33,580 nt of DNA from a virus: positions 1 through 33,580 of IMG/VR virus record IMGVR_UViG_3300035698_017072. One strand, written 5' to 3'. Under the pieces are notes generated by a model. The model ran no database searches and was not told the DNA's origin. It was given only the letters and a program-made list of their open reading frames with translations. Of this stretch, positions 1 through 7,104 are shown piece after piece. Position 1 is the first letter of the stretch. Each line of letters starts with the position of its first letter. The translations under genes and the position numbers were made by a program.

Positions 1-963
1 TCCTGCTGTTATTGTAACAGTTGTATGATCTATGTGTTCATTAGCTGCAAAATTAGTAAGAGCATCATGGTCAATGCCAGAATCATTTATTGTTATATCA
101 AAATCATCTGTTGGGCTTTCTACAAGAGTAAAATCATTACTGTCAAAATCTAACGTAGGAGCAGTAGTAGAAGCCCCAACTCCATCAATTTCTATAGTCG
201 TAAACGAATCAGTTCCAGGTGCACTATCAACATAATCCTTAACTGCTGCTGTTGTAGGAATGGATGTATCATTGTCAGAAGAGTTCAGCCCTTCTGATTC
301 TATTACGATGGAAGATGCGGCAAACTCTGTTACAGTTAAGTCAGACAGGTCAGAAGCCAAGATAGGTCTAAGCTCTAATGATCCGGAAGTTGCAGTTGCA
401 AACATTGCCTCTGTTGCCGTTGTTGATTCAGTTTCATACAAAGCTACTATTCCACTTTCGCCTGGAATAGCAACTTCCTGATTAGATGTGGCATGGCTCT
501 GTATCCTTGACACTGCACCGCCCAGTCCGGCGACTCTTAAGTCATCAGTGGTTAATATGGGAGCGCATGCTTCTCCTATGGATGAAACAAAAAACAAACT
601 TGATGCAGAACTGTCTTCAATTTCCAGAACATTTACTGATTGTCCGCTTGCTGCAATGATTTTCATAGGAAGAACTGCTGCTCCTCCAGATGTTATAACA
701 TTTCTATCGCTAGAGGATGGAGCAGTATATATGTATTGAGAATGATCATCATCTCCAAGTCCGCTCAGATCGCCGTGATCGCTTACTGCTGGCCCTCCCG
801 AAGAGCTTGAAGAAACAGAAGAATCCTCAACAACTAGCATACGCGCCGACAATTCATCTAAAGACTGATTGACCTTAGATGGCACAACTATCCAGGACCC
901 AGAGGCCTCTGGTGAATACCTTATATGGTCTGCGCTGTTGAAAAATGTCCTCTGCAAATTCAT
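1..963 (-). CDS. Tail-fibre-like structural protein, N-terminal part (runs off the window)
   Basis: An uninterrupted minus-strand frame of 321 codons runs from an ATG at 963 to the window edge, so only the N-terminal part is present. The translation starts MNLQRTFFNSADHIRYSPE. It has a Ser-rich stretch near residues 48-55, then HGDLSGLGDDDHSQY at about 63-77 and DHDALTNFAANEHIDHT near residue 305. Both are the H-x-x-L-x-G-L-x-D-D-D-H and DHDALxNF-type motifs common in phage tail fibres and appendages. Composition is rich in Ser, Thr, Ala and Asp with little Lys, as usual for beta-rich fibre shafts. The start overlaps the stop of the S8 protease gene as ATGA, so the two are probably translationally coupled. 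It likely acts in host attachment or as a virion appendage. The exact fibre type cannot be told without the C-terminus. Confidence 0.75.
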   Translation of the reverse strand, partial: MNLQRTFFNSADHIRYSPEASGSWIVVPSKVNQSLDELSARMLVVEDSSVSSSSSGGPAVSDHGDLSGLGDDDHSQYIYTAPSSSDRNVITSGGAAVLPMKIIAASGQSVNVLEIEDSSASSLFFVSSIGEACAPILTTDDLRVAGLGGAVSRIQSHATSNQEVAIPGESGIVALYETESTTATEAMFATATSGSLELRPILASDLSDLTVTEFAASSIVIESEGLNSSDNDTSIPTTAAVKDYVDSAPGTDSFTTIEIDGVGASTTAPTLDFDSNDFTLVESPTDDFDITINDSGIDHDALTNFAANEHIDHTTVTITAG

Positions 964-1772
964 CTTATAGCTAGCCCCCTTAAGGTCTTATAAACATCTG
1001 AAACAGAATAACTTTCCGACTTTTTATAGTTTTCAATAATTCTTGCCGCGACCCCAACAACTACTGCATTATAAAAGCTTGAACCTTTTATTTTTATATA
1101 CTTATCATCAAGAAAAAGAGTCTGTATTTCATTAGATGGAAAAATCAAAGAATGTCCCGAAGAAGACTGGGGGTGCGTGATTTTAGAATCAACTCCGACC
1201 GAAAATACAGTGTCAAATTTAGCGGGATAAGATGCTAAAGAGGCATTCATGGAAGATGAAGCATTAGCCGCAAATATGCATATATTATGATTATATGCTT
1301 TATCTATAACATCATAAAGCATCTGCGACTCTGAGGAGCCCCCAACGCTCATAACTATGATATCAACGTTTCTTACAATACTCCAAAGAATACTAGAAAC
1401 CATAGTATCATAATTGCCATTGCCAGAATCATCAAGAGCCTTTGCGTAATACAGCTTAGCTTTTGGAGCAAGACCCTTGACCTGCTTTTCATTATTGGCT
1501 GCTATGATTCCTGAGATAGCGGTTGCATGACCATTAGAGTCTTTGGGCTGAGATGATTTTTGAGTAAAGTCTGAAACTCGACTCATATCTATTGGAGGCA
1601 TATCCTTATGGCGTACAAAGCCTGAATCAATAATGCATATTTTTACGCCATTGCCTGTACCCCCCACGTGAGAAAGTCCAAAATCAGTTGGCTCGTAAAC
1701 ATGTTGTTTATTTATTCTCGAAGAAGCATATTTTGCGTTTGGCTTTTTACATTTTTTCATCACTGTCTGCAT
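960..1772 (-). CDS. Subtilisin-like serine protease (peptidase family S8)
   Basis: A 270-residue protein with the full subtilisin catalytic set in order: Asp49 in ICIIDSGF, His82 in NGHATAISGIIA, oxyanion Asn170 in IFAANAS and Ser232 in GSSFYNA. The last replaces the usual GTSMAxP, so the proline after the Ser block is missing. There is no signal peptide and almost no propeptide, so it probably acts inside the infected cell or in the virion. The start overlaps the GT9-like gene by 26 nt; an AGG lies about 10 nt upstream of the first ATG, and a second ATG four codons later has no better site. It ends in an ATGA overlap with the fibre-like gene. Its position suggests processing of an adjacent surface or tail protein, which is inference. 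Family assignment is firm; the substrate is unknown. Confidence 0.88.
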   Translation of the reverse strand: MQTVMKKCKKPNAKYASSRINKQHVYEPTDFGLSHVGGTGNGVKICIIDSGFVRHKDMPPIDMSRVSDFTQKSSQPKDSNGHATAISGIIAANNEKQVKGLAPKAKLYYAKALDDSGNGNYDTMVSSILWSIVRNVDIIVMSVGGSSESQMLYDVIDKAYNHNICIFAANASSSMNASLASYPAKFDTVFSVGVDSKITHPQSSSGHSLIFPSNEIQTLFLDDKYIKIKGSSFYNAVVVGVAARIIENYKKSESYSVSDVYKTLRGLAIR

Positions 1773-2505
1773 TATTTATAACCTGTAAAATGTTTCCTTG
1801 CCCAAAAAATTCTACATCGTAATTCAACCCTCGCGTGTCTATAAATTCGACATGTTTACGAAGAGCTATGGCTACATGCAAAGAAAAGAAATCATCAGTT
1901 ACTATGTATTTACAGCGATTTATTTCATCTATCCTTCTAATCAAATTCTTCTTAAGCGGTATGTGCCACATTTCTGACATACTAAGACTCAAGTGAGATT
2001 TTACAAATACTCTTAGATTGTCATCTAAAATTGCAATGCCTGTTTTATTTTTTTTGACTTTAGTTTTAGGATAGTAAGCCAAGTCATACCCATCACCCCT
2101 CCAGGTCATTCCAGATATCTTGAACAATATCTGTAAGTAATTTCGACTTGTACTTAAAGTCCCCTTTAATACTCGATAAGCTTCTTGTGCATACTCATCT
2201 GAAAACTCTAAAGAACCAGACGACTCTATGAAGCCTCGCCTAACCTTCGCATCAGAGTGGGACGCAATTATGCAAGCATCTATAGATGGACTTAGGTTTA
2301 TAGCTTCATCATAATGTCCTAAAGATAATTTAGATCCAATTTGTATATTATTAATTTTTTTATTATACTGAACAAATGGATAACACTCTTCAGATGTTGC
2401 AATGTCTAAAGTTAAATTCTTATGCCTACGGAATAAACCTGATATTATTGATGTAGATGCAATAAATTCCCATGGTTTGCCAAGATGTATAAGAAGAATT
2501 TTCAT
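1747..2505 (-). CDS. GT9-like (heptosyltransferase-type) glycosyltransferase
   Basis: A 252-residue protein. The N-terminus, MKILLIHLGKPWEFIASTSI followed by ISGLFRRHKNLTLDIATSEE, follows the pattern of ADP-heptose:LPS heptosyltransferases (GT9): a beta strand, a Gly-rich turn, a helix and the next strand. Near the C-terminus, DDFFSLHVAIALRKHVEFID resembles the GT9 block that usually reads S-G-x-x-H-L-A-A-A-L-x-K-P. The protein is shorter than typical GT9 enzymes (about 320-350 residues), so the acceptor-binding half may be reduced. It lies between an unknown gene and the S8 protease, with a start just after the preceding stop. With the GT4 enzyme two genes earlier it suggests a small sugar-modification cassette next to the fibre gene. 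Donor and acceptor cannot be read from the sequence. Confidence 0.6.
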   Translation of the reverse strand: MKILLIHLGKPWEFIASTSIISGLFRRHKNLTLDIATSEECYPFVQYNKKINNIQIGSKLSLGHYDEAINLSPSIDACIIASHSDAKVRRGFIESSGSLEFSDEYAQEAYRVLKGTLSTSRNYLQILFKISGMTWRGDGYDLAYYPKTKVKKNKTGIAILDDNLRVFVKSHLSLSMSEMWHIPLKKNLIRRIDEINRCKYIVTDDFFSLHVAIALRKHVEFIDTRGLNYDVEFFGQGNILQVINNADSDEKM

Positions 2506-2506
2506 G

Positions 2507-3232
2507 TCATTCCGCTTCTAGTTCATCAAAATCATCAATCTCTATTCCAAGTTGCTCCATATTGCTAAAGGTCTCCTGTGTAGTAATATCTTTGCTAGAA
2601 ATCTCAAATGAAATAGCACCCTCATCAACATCGGCCATACTTACAGATTGAGTGCTAGGATCGACCTTGCTCATCATCGGCTTTTTAGTCATAAGCTCTG
2701 AAGCCTGAGCGGGAGCATAGTCTCCTGAACCATCCATGTCTACAATCAAACTGTTAACGGCTTTTTCTTTAGCACTTGGACCTTTGGGAGAAGCGGCCAC
2801 CATGGTTGACTTTTGTTTAGAATCTAATATAACAATTTTACCTGCTTTTACTGCTTTCTGAAAAAGAGGCAGGTCAGTAATTCCATCATCTTCTAAATCC
2901 TCTAAGGAATGAAACTTGTTATGGAAAAATGTAACTGTCTCTGTTGCTCCCTCTTCATTTTGCCCTATGGGAAGAATGAGTTGCCCCTTTGCAGAATGAG
3001 CCCATAATTCATTAGAATAAGATACTTGCTCTACAACGGGAAGACTCCCTACTACACCTGATAGCAATGCAATTATCTCGTCTCCGGCTGCAACAGTTGC
3101 CGACTCTACATAAAAAACTTCTTTACCTGATAGTATAGAATTTATAGTAGACAATTGACTCCATGGCAATACTTGAACAACTTTGTCGCAAATCGTTATG
3201 GTTTGATTTTCAGAATCAAGAAATACAATCAT
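2507..3232 (-). CDS. Unrecognised protein with acidic C-terminus
   Basis: A 241-residue protein I do not recognise. The first 130 residues look like a folded, beta-rich domain beginning MIVFLDSENQTITICDKVV. The middle (about 135-200) is Lys/Ser/Pro-rich and probably flexible. The end is acidic and finishes IEIDDFDELEAE. There is no membrane segment, signal peptide or cysteine cluster. GGGAG about 9 nt upstream of the ATG supports this start. It sits between the GT4 and GT9-like genes with 1-3 nt spacing on each side, so it is probably co-expressed with them. It could be an accessory or acceptor protein for the glycosyltransferases, but nothing in the sequence proves this. Confidence 0.75.
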   Translation of the reverse strand: MIVFLDSENQTITICDKVVQVLPWSQLSTINSILSGKEVFYVESATVAAGDEIIALLSGVVGSLPVVEQVSYSNELWAHSAKGQLILPIGQNEEGATETVTFFHNKFHSLEDLEDDGITDLPLFQKAVKAGKIVILDSKQKSTMVAASPKGPSAKEKAVNSLIVDMDGSGDYAPAQASELMTKKPMMSKVDPSTQSVSMADVDEGAISFEISSKDITTQETFSNMEQLGIEIDDFDELEAE

Positions 3233-3234
3233 AT

Positions 3235-5841
3235 TTATTTTCTCCCATCCCTTGTACTATCCCATATTTCGTCCAGTCTCTTCTTTATTCTTCCAATAGA
3301 TTTCTTGACCGAGCAATTATCGATAATCCAATTTTGAAGATTAACATTCTTATCTTTATAATCTTCAATATTGTCGTATACATCTCTCATCGCTTCAGAC
3401 AAATCCGATATGAATTGATCTGATTTGAGGTTAGGAAATAACTGCCCATCCCAATAATGCACATGCATAGTATTTGGCATTACTTTACTAATACTATCAA
3501 TTTCTACTAAACGACTATTCTTATCGTTTAGAAACATTGTATGTCCGCTATGATTAGTAGCAATGCATGGAAGACCGCATAGGGATGCTTCACAATTGTG
3601 AGCGACACAACTTCCAGATATATAGCACTCATCATCTTTTACATCAAAATTATAAACAACATCAGTATCCTCGTAATGCTCTATCCTAACTACTCGCATA
3701 TATATGTATTTATCAGATTGATATATACGACTAGTAATCTTAGACTTATATACTCTATTATCTTTTTCAATCCAACGATCTTCGTTTTTCCGTAAGCCAT
3801 TTATCTGAACAATCCAATCCCTTCTTCGTCCGCCCCTTGGTTGCGATAAAGAGCAAGGCAAACCAAGATTCATAAGACAAAAATGTAACCTTCTTGATAA
3901 TTTTTCAGAAACACTAGAAGATGTAATACAGTTACCTAACTCACATGAATGTCCATCCCCATTTATGTAGCCATTTATAAATGATTTACAAACCTCTTTT
4001 GTAGAATTTTCTACGAAATCTGGAATTTCTTTATTATCTGATCCTTGACCACAAAAATAATCAAATATATCTGCTATAATACGATTACAAAGAACAACTC
4101 TAGCTGAGTTATCCTTATAATAAACTGAAGATTCTTCTTCAAATATATCTAATAACAATGACTTTACTTCATTGATATATTCTTTTTCGTCCGCATGAAA
4201 ACTAAATTCAACAGCATTCCCTTTGCTAAAAATCGATCCTTCGGCTGCATAGTAGCCAAGTAGTTTTGCAAATTTTTCATCTAAATTCAAATATCTTCTA
4301 ATTGGTTTTTTGTCTTTATTTTTTCCATTAGAATAACAACTATATATTTTTTCTTCTTTTTTAGATTTTTCGATTAGAGGCGAAAAGAAAAAGTCAGTTT
4401 CTACATTATTGATAATATCTAATAAATCAACTGTTTGAAAATCTTGCTCCCAATTTTGCTTGATAGGGAATACAAGATAATGATCTGTAGTTAGGTCTCT
4501 AGCTCTTGCCCATTCCGGAGTCCATGTATCAGTGTCTTCGTCTGCCGTCAAGAACTTTCCACCCTTTCCTCGCTTGGGCTTATATGACAAAAATGCATGA
4601 TTAGAAGTTGCTTCCATAGTGTCAGGATACAGCATGTGCTTTATAGAAGTAAAATCTCCCTCATATTCATTTTTATGAATTTCTGTTACTGCTTTTACAT
4701 TGCCAAATCCAGAATAAATCATGTCTCCTTCTGCAATATCTTGTATAACTTTTTCGCCATTTGGAGTTTGTATTTTTGTATTTTTCTTAAAGCAATAGGG
4801 CATGCCAAAGCCTTCGCCGCGAGAAGGCAGAACGAAAGCATCTCCTGCATTATAAATACGAGGCATCTCATATTCCGGGATAACCCTACTGCATCTTGCT
4901 ATGTGAGGAGGATTGTCTCCGCCGTATTCTTTTAAATACTTATCTATAGCTTCTTTTATAACCCCGCTTCTCTTTTCAGAGTATTGGAAGCGACTCATTA
5001 CCAAGAGAGAGACATCATCATCTCCAGTGAATTCCTGTAGATATGCTTTCAATAAAGCATCATAACCCTTTCTATAGCTCCAACCAAAAATGCTCAAAAA
5101 AGTAAAACCATTCAACTCCGGCCTAAAATCATAAGGCTCATACTCATCGCTGTATAGGCTTGAGTTTATAGGATTAGGCATAACGAGTATATCGCGAGTT
5201 ACTCCGCCCTCTTCAAGTACCTGTTTGCAAAAATCTGAAGTAACCCAAACTTCATTGTAAATATTGCATGCGTCTACAATCTGCTTAGGCACGGAAGCCG
5301 CCTCAATAGTTGTATATAAAATGCGATATGTCTTAGACGAACTAGCATGAGAAAAAGTAGGAATTATACTATCGATAACAATTGCTTCTCTGCCCAGTTT
5401 TTTCTTCAATGGAGCAAGCTGCTTCACTTCAATTTCATTAAGATCATTTTTGCTCGTACTAACAGGTCTTATCTCTACCTTAGCCCCAAGAGCATTTAGA
5501 CCTAATGCTAAAGTTCGATTCACTTTTGGATATCCGCCAGCTTCATAAAAATGGCCTCTAATCGCTACTTCTAAAGTCTCACCGCTTGGCATTAGGCTAT
5601 CCTCTTCTGAATCATTTTGTTCATTTTTATTTTCGCCCTGCAATCGAAGTAGATTCTTTTCAATTCTAGCGTCTTCTATTTCAACTATTTCGATATGACC
5701 GCCTGCAACAAGAGACTGAAACGAATGAGACTTTAGAACGTCTTTCGTTGACAACTCCTGAACCTGGTCTCCGTCAAAGGGGATGCCTGTATCTATATCT
5801 GACAGCCAAATAGAATTGCCTGTATTGTTTATAAACTTCAT
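3235..5841 (-). CDS. GT4-family glycosyltransferase interrupted by an intein
   Basis: An 868-residue precursor counted from the ATG at 5841; an in-frame TTG at 5859 would add six residues, and neither start has a clear ribosome site. Residues 1-60 form a short beta-type N-terminal module. The GT-B region follows, with FGWSYRKGYDALLKAY typical of the GT4 core. The nucleotide-sugar EX7E motif is split: E343 ends the N-extein (EGFGMPY), a 400-residue intein occupies 350-749, and the C-extein resumes CEASLCGLPCIATNHSGH. Splicing would restore E-x7-E exactly and leave a 468-residue enzyme. It probably transfers a hexose from a nucleotide sugar to an unknown acceptor. A terminator-like hairpin sits just upstream. 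Family and intein calls are firm; the acceptor is unknown. Confidence 0.9.
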   Translation of the reverse strand: MKFINNTGNSIWLSDIDTGIPFDGDQVQELSTKDVLKSHSFQSLVAGGHIEIVEIEDARIEKNLLRLQGENKNEQNDSEEDSLMPSGETLEVAIRGHFYEAGGYPKVNRTLALGLNALGAKVEIRPVSTSKNDLNEIEVKQLAPLKKKLGREAIVIDSIIPTFSHASSSKTYRILYTTIEAASVPKQIVDACNIYNEVWVTSDFCKQVLEEGGVTRDILVMPNPINSSLYSDEYEPYDFRPELNGFTFLSIFGWSYRKGYDALLKAYLQEFTGDDDVSLLVMSRFQYSEKRSGVIKEAIDKYLKEYGGDNPPHIARCSRVIPEYEMPRIYNAGDAFVLPSRGEGFGMPYCFKKNTKIQTPNGEKVIQDIAEGDMIYSGFGNVKAVTEIHKNEYEGDFTSIKHMLYPDTMEATSNHAFLSYKPKRGKGGKFLTADEDTDTWTPEWARARDLTTDHYLVFPIKQNWEQDFQTVDLLDIINNVETDFFFSPLIEKSKKEEKIYSCYSNGKNKDKKPIRRYLNLDEKFAKLLGYYAAEGSIFSKGNAVEFSFHADEKEYINEVKSLLLDIFEEESSVYYKDNSARVVLCNRIIADIFDYFCGQGSDNKEIPDFVENSTKEVCKSFINGYINGDGHSCELGNCITSSSVSEKLSRRLHFCLMNLGLPCSLSQPRGGRRRDWIVQINGLRKNEDRWIEKDNRVYKSKITSRIYQSDKYIYMRVVRIEHYEDTDVVYNFDVKDDECYISGSCVAHNCEASLCGLPCIATNHSGHTMFLNDKNSRLVEIDSISKVMPNTMHVHYWDGQLFPNLKSDQFISDLSEAMRDVYDNIEDYKDKNVNLQNWIIDNCSVKKSIGRIKKRLDEIWDSTRDGRK
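3595..4794 (-). mobile_element. Intein with LAGLIDADG homing endonuclease inside the GT4 gene
   Basis: The 400 codons encode a complete class 1 intein. Block A starts at Cys350 with CFKKNTKIQTPNGEKV. Block B is TSNHAFLSY with the expected His. Block F is YNFDVKDDECYISG, and the end is VAHN followed by Cys+1, so the penultimate His748, terminal Asn749 and nucleophile Cys750 are all present. The centre carries two LAGLIDADG motifs, LLGYYAAEGS with Glu534 and FINGYINGDGH with Asp629, about 95 residues apart. Both acidic catalytic residues are kept, so the endonuclease may still be active. The reading frame is intact. By analogy with other inteins it should self-splice from the glycosyltransferase and could home into intein-free alleles. 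Confidence 0.93.
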
Positions 5842-5860
5842 AATGTATTTATCGGCCAAT

Positions 5861-5894
5861 ATAAAAGAAAAGCCCCGTCTATAAAGACAGGGCT
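5861..5894 (-). terminator. Rho-independent terminator-like hairpin before the GT4 gene
   Basis: Read on the minus strand, a 9-bp stem (AGCCCTGTC with GACGGGGCT, one G-T wobble) closes a 6-nt loop and is followed by TTTCTTTTAT. It lies 65 nt after the stop of the 127-residue gene and ends about 20 nt before the GT4 ATG. A smaller inverted repeat (CACTAC/GTAGTG, 5917-5939) lies just upstream. GT4 expression would need read-through or a promoter overlapping this hairpin. Confidence 0.7.
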
Positions 5895-5958
5895 AATTTA
5901 AGTAAGTCAAGCGAGCCACTACTTCTCTACTCTGTAGTGTATTTTATTAATTTACTTC

Positions 5959-6342
5959 TTAAACCTCTGCCTCAACATCTGAAACTATGGCATCGGTAAA
6001 GAACGGACTAAGCTCTGCCATGTCAGCAATAGAAACTGTCTGAGATCCTAGTTCATCAATGGAAACTGGATCCCAATCTATCTCTACTTCTTGCATAACC
6101 AATTCGGTCCACTCTTTTTGAAATTCGTCTTTCTTGTCATCTTCAACCTCAATGCGGTCGTCGATTTTAGTACCGAACTTTTCAAACAAAGCCCTTCTAT
6201 GTACTTCTAAGCCTTGTAAATTTTCTCGAATGTCTTTAGCCAATCTACCGAACTGCCATGCAGTTTTTGCTTCAACCTTCATGCGAATTAGACTCTCTAG
6301 AGCATTCTGCATTGTATACATTTGTCCTAGTGTAAGCTTCAT
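5959..6342 (-). CDS. Small phage protein with helical N-terminus (DUF1617-like pattern)
   Basis: The frame opens at 6363, but AGAGGA lies 5-6 nt upstream of the ATG at 6342, so I choose MKLTLGQMYTMQNALES as the N-terminus (127 residues). Residues 1-70 form a long helical hairpin rich in Lys, Arg and Glu; residues 70-127 are acidic. The pattern of MKLTxGQ followed by a helix, an ExFxKEWxEL-type segment and a short beta tail resembles small phage proteins often encoded near capsid genes, loosely like DUF1617; that match is from memory and uncertain. Function is unknown. The terminator-like hairpin follows its stop by about 65 nt. Confidence 0.8.
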   Translation of the reverse strand: MKLTLGQMYTMQNALESLIRMKVEAKTAWQFGRLAKDIRENLQGLEVHRRALFEKFGTKIDDRIEVEDDKKDEFQKEWTELVMQEVEIDWDPVSIDELGSQTVSIADMAELSPFFTDAIVSDVEAEV

Positions 6343-6352
6343 TTTGTTCCTC

Positions 6353-6430
6353 TCAATTATCATTTAAAATAGCGATCTCCGCTTCAGCTATTAGTATCGT
6401 CCAGATCAATATTTCTCTTGAAATTTTCAC
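6353..6430 (-). CDS. Possible 25-residue hydrophobic peptide
   Basis: A GTG-started frame reads VKISREILIWTILIAEAEIA and ends in TGA 10 nt before the next gene's ATG. Its start overlaps the preceding small frame's stop as GTGA, with AAGGA a few bases upstream. The spacing resembles coupled small genes, but the length is so short that chance is a real alternative. Confidence 0.2.
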   Translation of the reverse strand: MKISREILIWTILIAEAEIAILNDN

Positions 6431-6644
6431 TCATCCTTCTTATATTCACCTTCATTGATGTCAAAATAAATTCCACCCCTTTTCTCTATTTCGCAGTCCG
6501 TAAACCAAGAATCCCTGCTAGAATTTTTAAATAACATCAACTTATTTTGCATTATCTTTAAGAAAATTTCTAAAATAGAAATCTGCCTTCCTTGAGCTTC
6601 TTGTAATTTTCATTTATCAATTCTTGTTCTGTCTATTTAGACAT
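6427..6644 (-). pseudogene. Decayed small gene with amber codon and frameshift
   Basis: This is most of the 305-base stretch 6364-6668 that has no intact ORF of normal size. On the minus strand an ATG at 6644, preceded by AAAAGAG, reads MSK, then TAG, then TEQELINENYKKL. A second frame, open from 6609, reads KLQEAQGRQISILEIFLKIM and continues NKLMLFKNSSRDSWFTDCEI to a TGA at 6427. Joined by one frameshift and one amber read-through they give a plausible protein of about 72 residues. The last part could still be made alone as a 41-residue peptide from the ATG at 6552, though its ribosome site is weak. It looks like a small gene damaged by a stop and a frameshift; sequencing error at the shift cannot be excluded. 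Confidence 0.4.
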
Positions 6645-6668
6645 AATATAACTCTTTTTTGTAATTAT

Positions 6669-7034
6669 TTAAATAAGCTCTTCCGCTTCGACATGCGACT
6701 GATGAACAACGAAATCATATTCTTCAGGAAAATAATGTCCTAATTCTTTCTCATTACCCAATTCGCAAACTATGCGACTCTTATCAATTGAACGAGAAAG
6801 ACAAATAGGCAAATCCTTTACAGAATGGGACTTAGTGTCTGCAAGTTCTAAATTAGCATTTACCGATTCATGTAGAGTGTATTTACTGGATGGATTATCA
6901 TACACCTGTTTTAATCTGTTCTTGGGAATACACATGCTTATCTTTCCGAAATTTTCTTGTTTGATTACTTTGTATTTTTCTGTTCTCTCAAAGTATCTGT
7001 CTATATTCATAGTAATCTGCATATCATCATTCAT
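6669..7034 (-). CDS. Unrecognised small protein
   Basis: A 121-residue protein starting MNDDMQITMNIDRYFERTEK, with GAGGAAAGGG about 8 nt upstream of the ATG. It has an amphipathic N-terminus, mixed charged middle and acidic end (HQSHVEAEELI). There is no membrane segment, cysteine cluster or repeat, and I recognise no family. It follows the homing endonuclease by about 70 nt; a small stem (CTCTC/GAGAG, about 7084-7100) lies between them without a T-tract, so it is not a terminator. It may be an original neighbour of the capsid gene that was separated from it by the endonuclease insertion. Confidence 0.65.
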   Translation of the reverse strand: MNDDMQITMNIDRYFERTEKYKVIKQENFGKISMCIPKNRLKQVYDNPSSKYTLHESVNANLELADTKSHSVKDLPICLSRSIDKSRIVCELGNEKELGHYFPEEYDFVVHQSHVEAEELI

Positions 7035-7104
7035 TATTTTACCCTTTCCTCAATACGGTGAAAATCATCTTGATCTGTTTCGCACTCTCAAGCGAGAGCC
7101 TTTT

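Noticed and set aside
32-739. Three short plus-strand ORFs at the left edge
   Set aside because: They are shadows of the fibre-like gene that is open on the minus strand over all of 1-963.
1773-1780. T4-type late promoter TATAAATA before the S8 protease gene
   Set aside because: It touches the start codon, and I did not find the octamer at a consistent position before other late genes.
6633-6644. TAG reassigned to an amino acid (alternative code phage)
   Set aside because: The long genes have no in-frame TAG, including 1957 codons in the giant gene, and the homing endonuclease ends in TAG. One amber in a decayed small gene is not enough.
7084-7100. Terminator after the homing endonuclease
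   Set aside because: The CTCTC/GAGAG stem is short and not followed by T residues on the minus strand.
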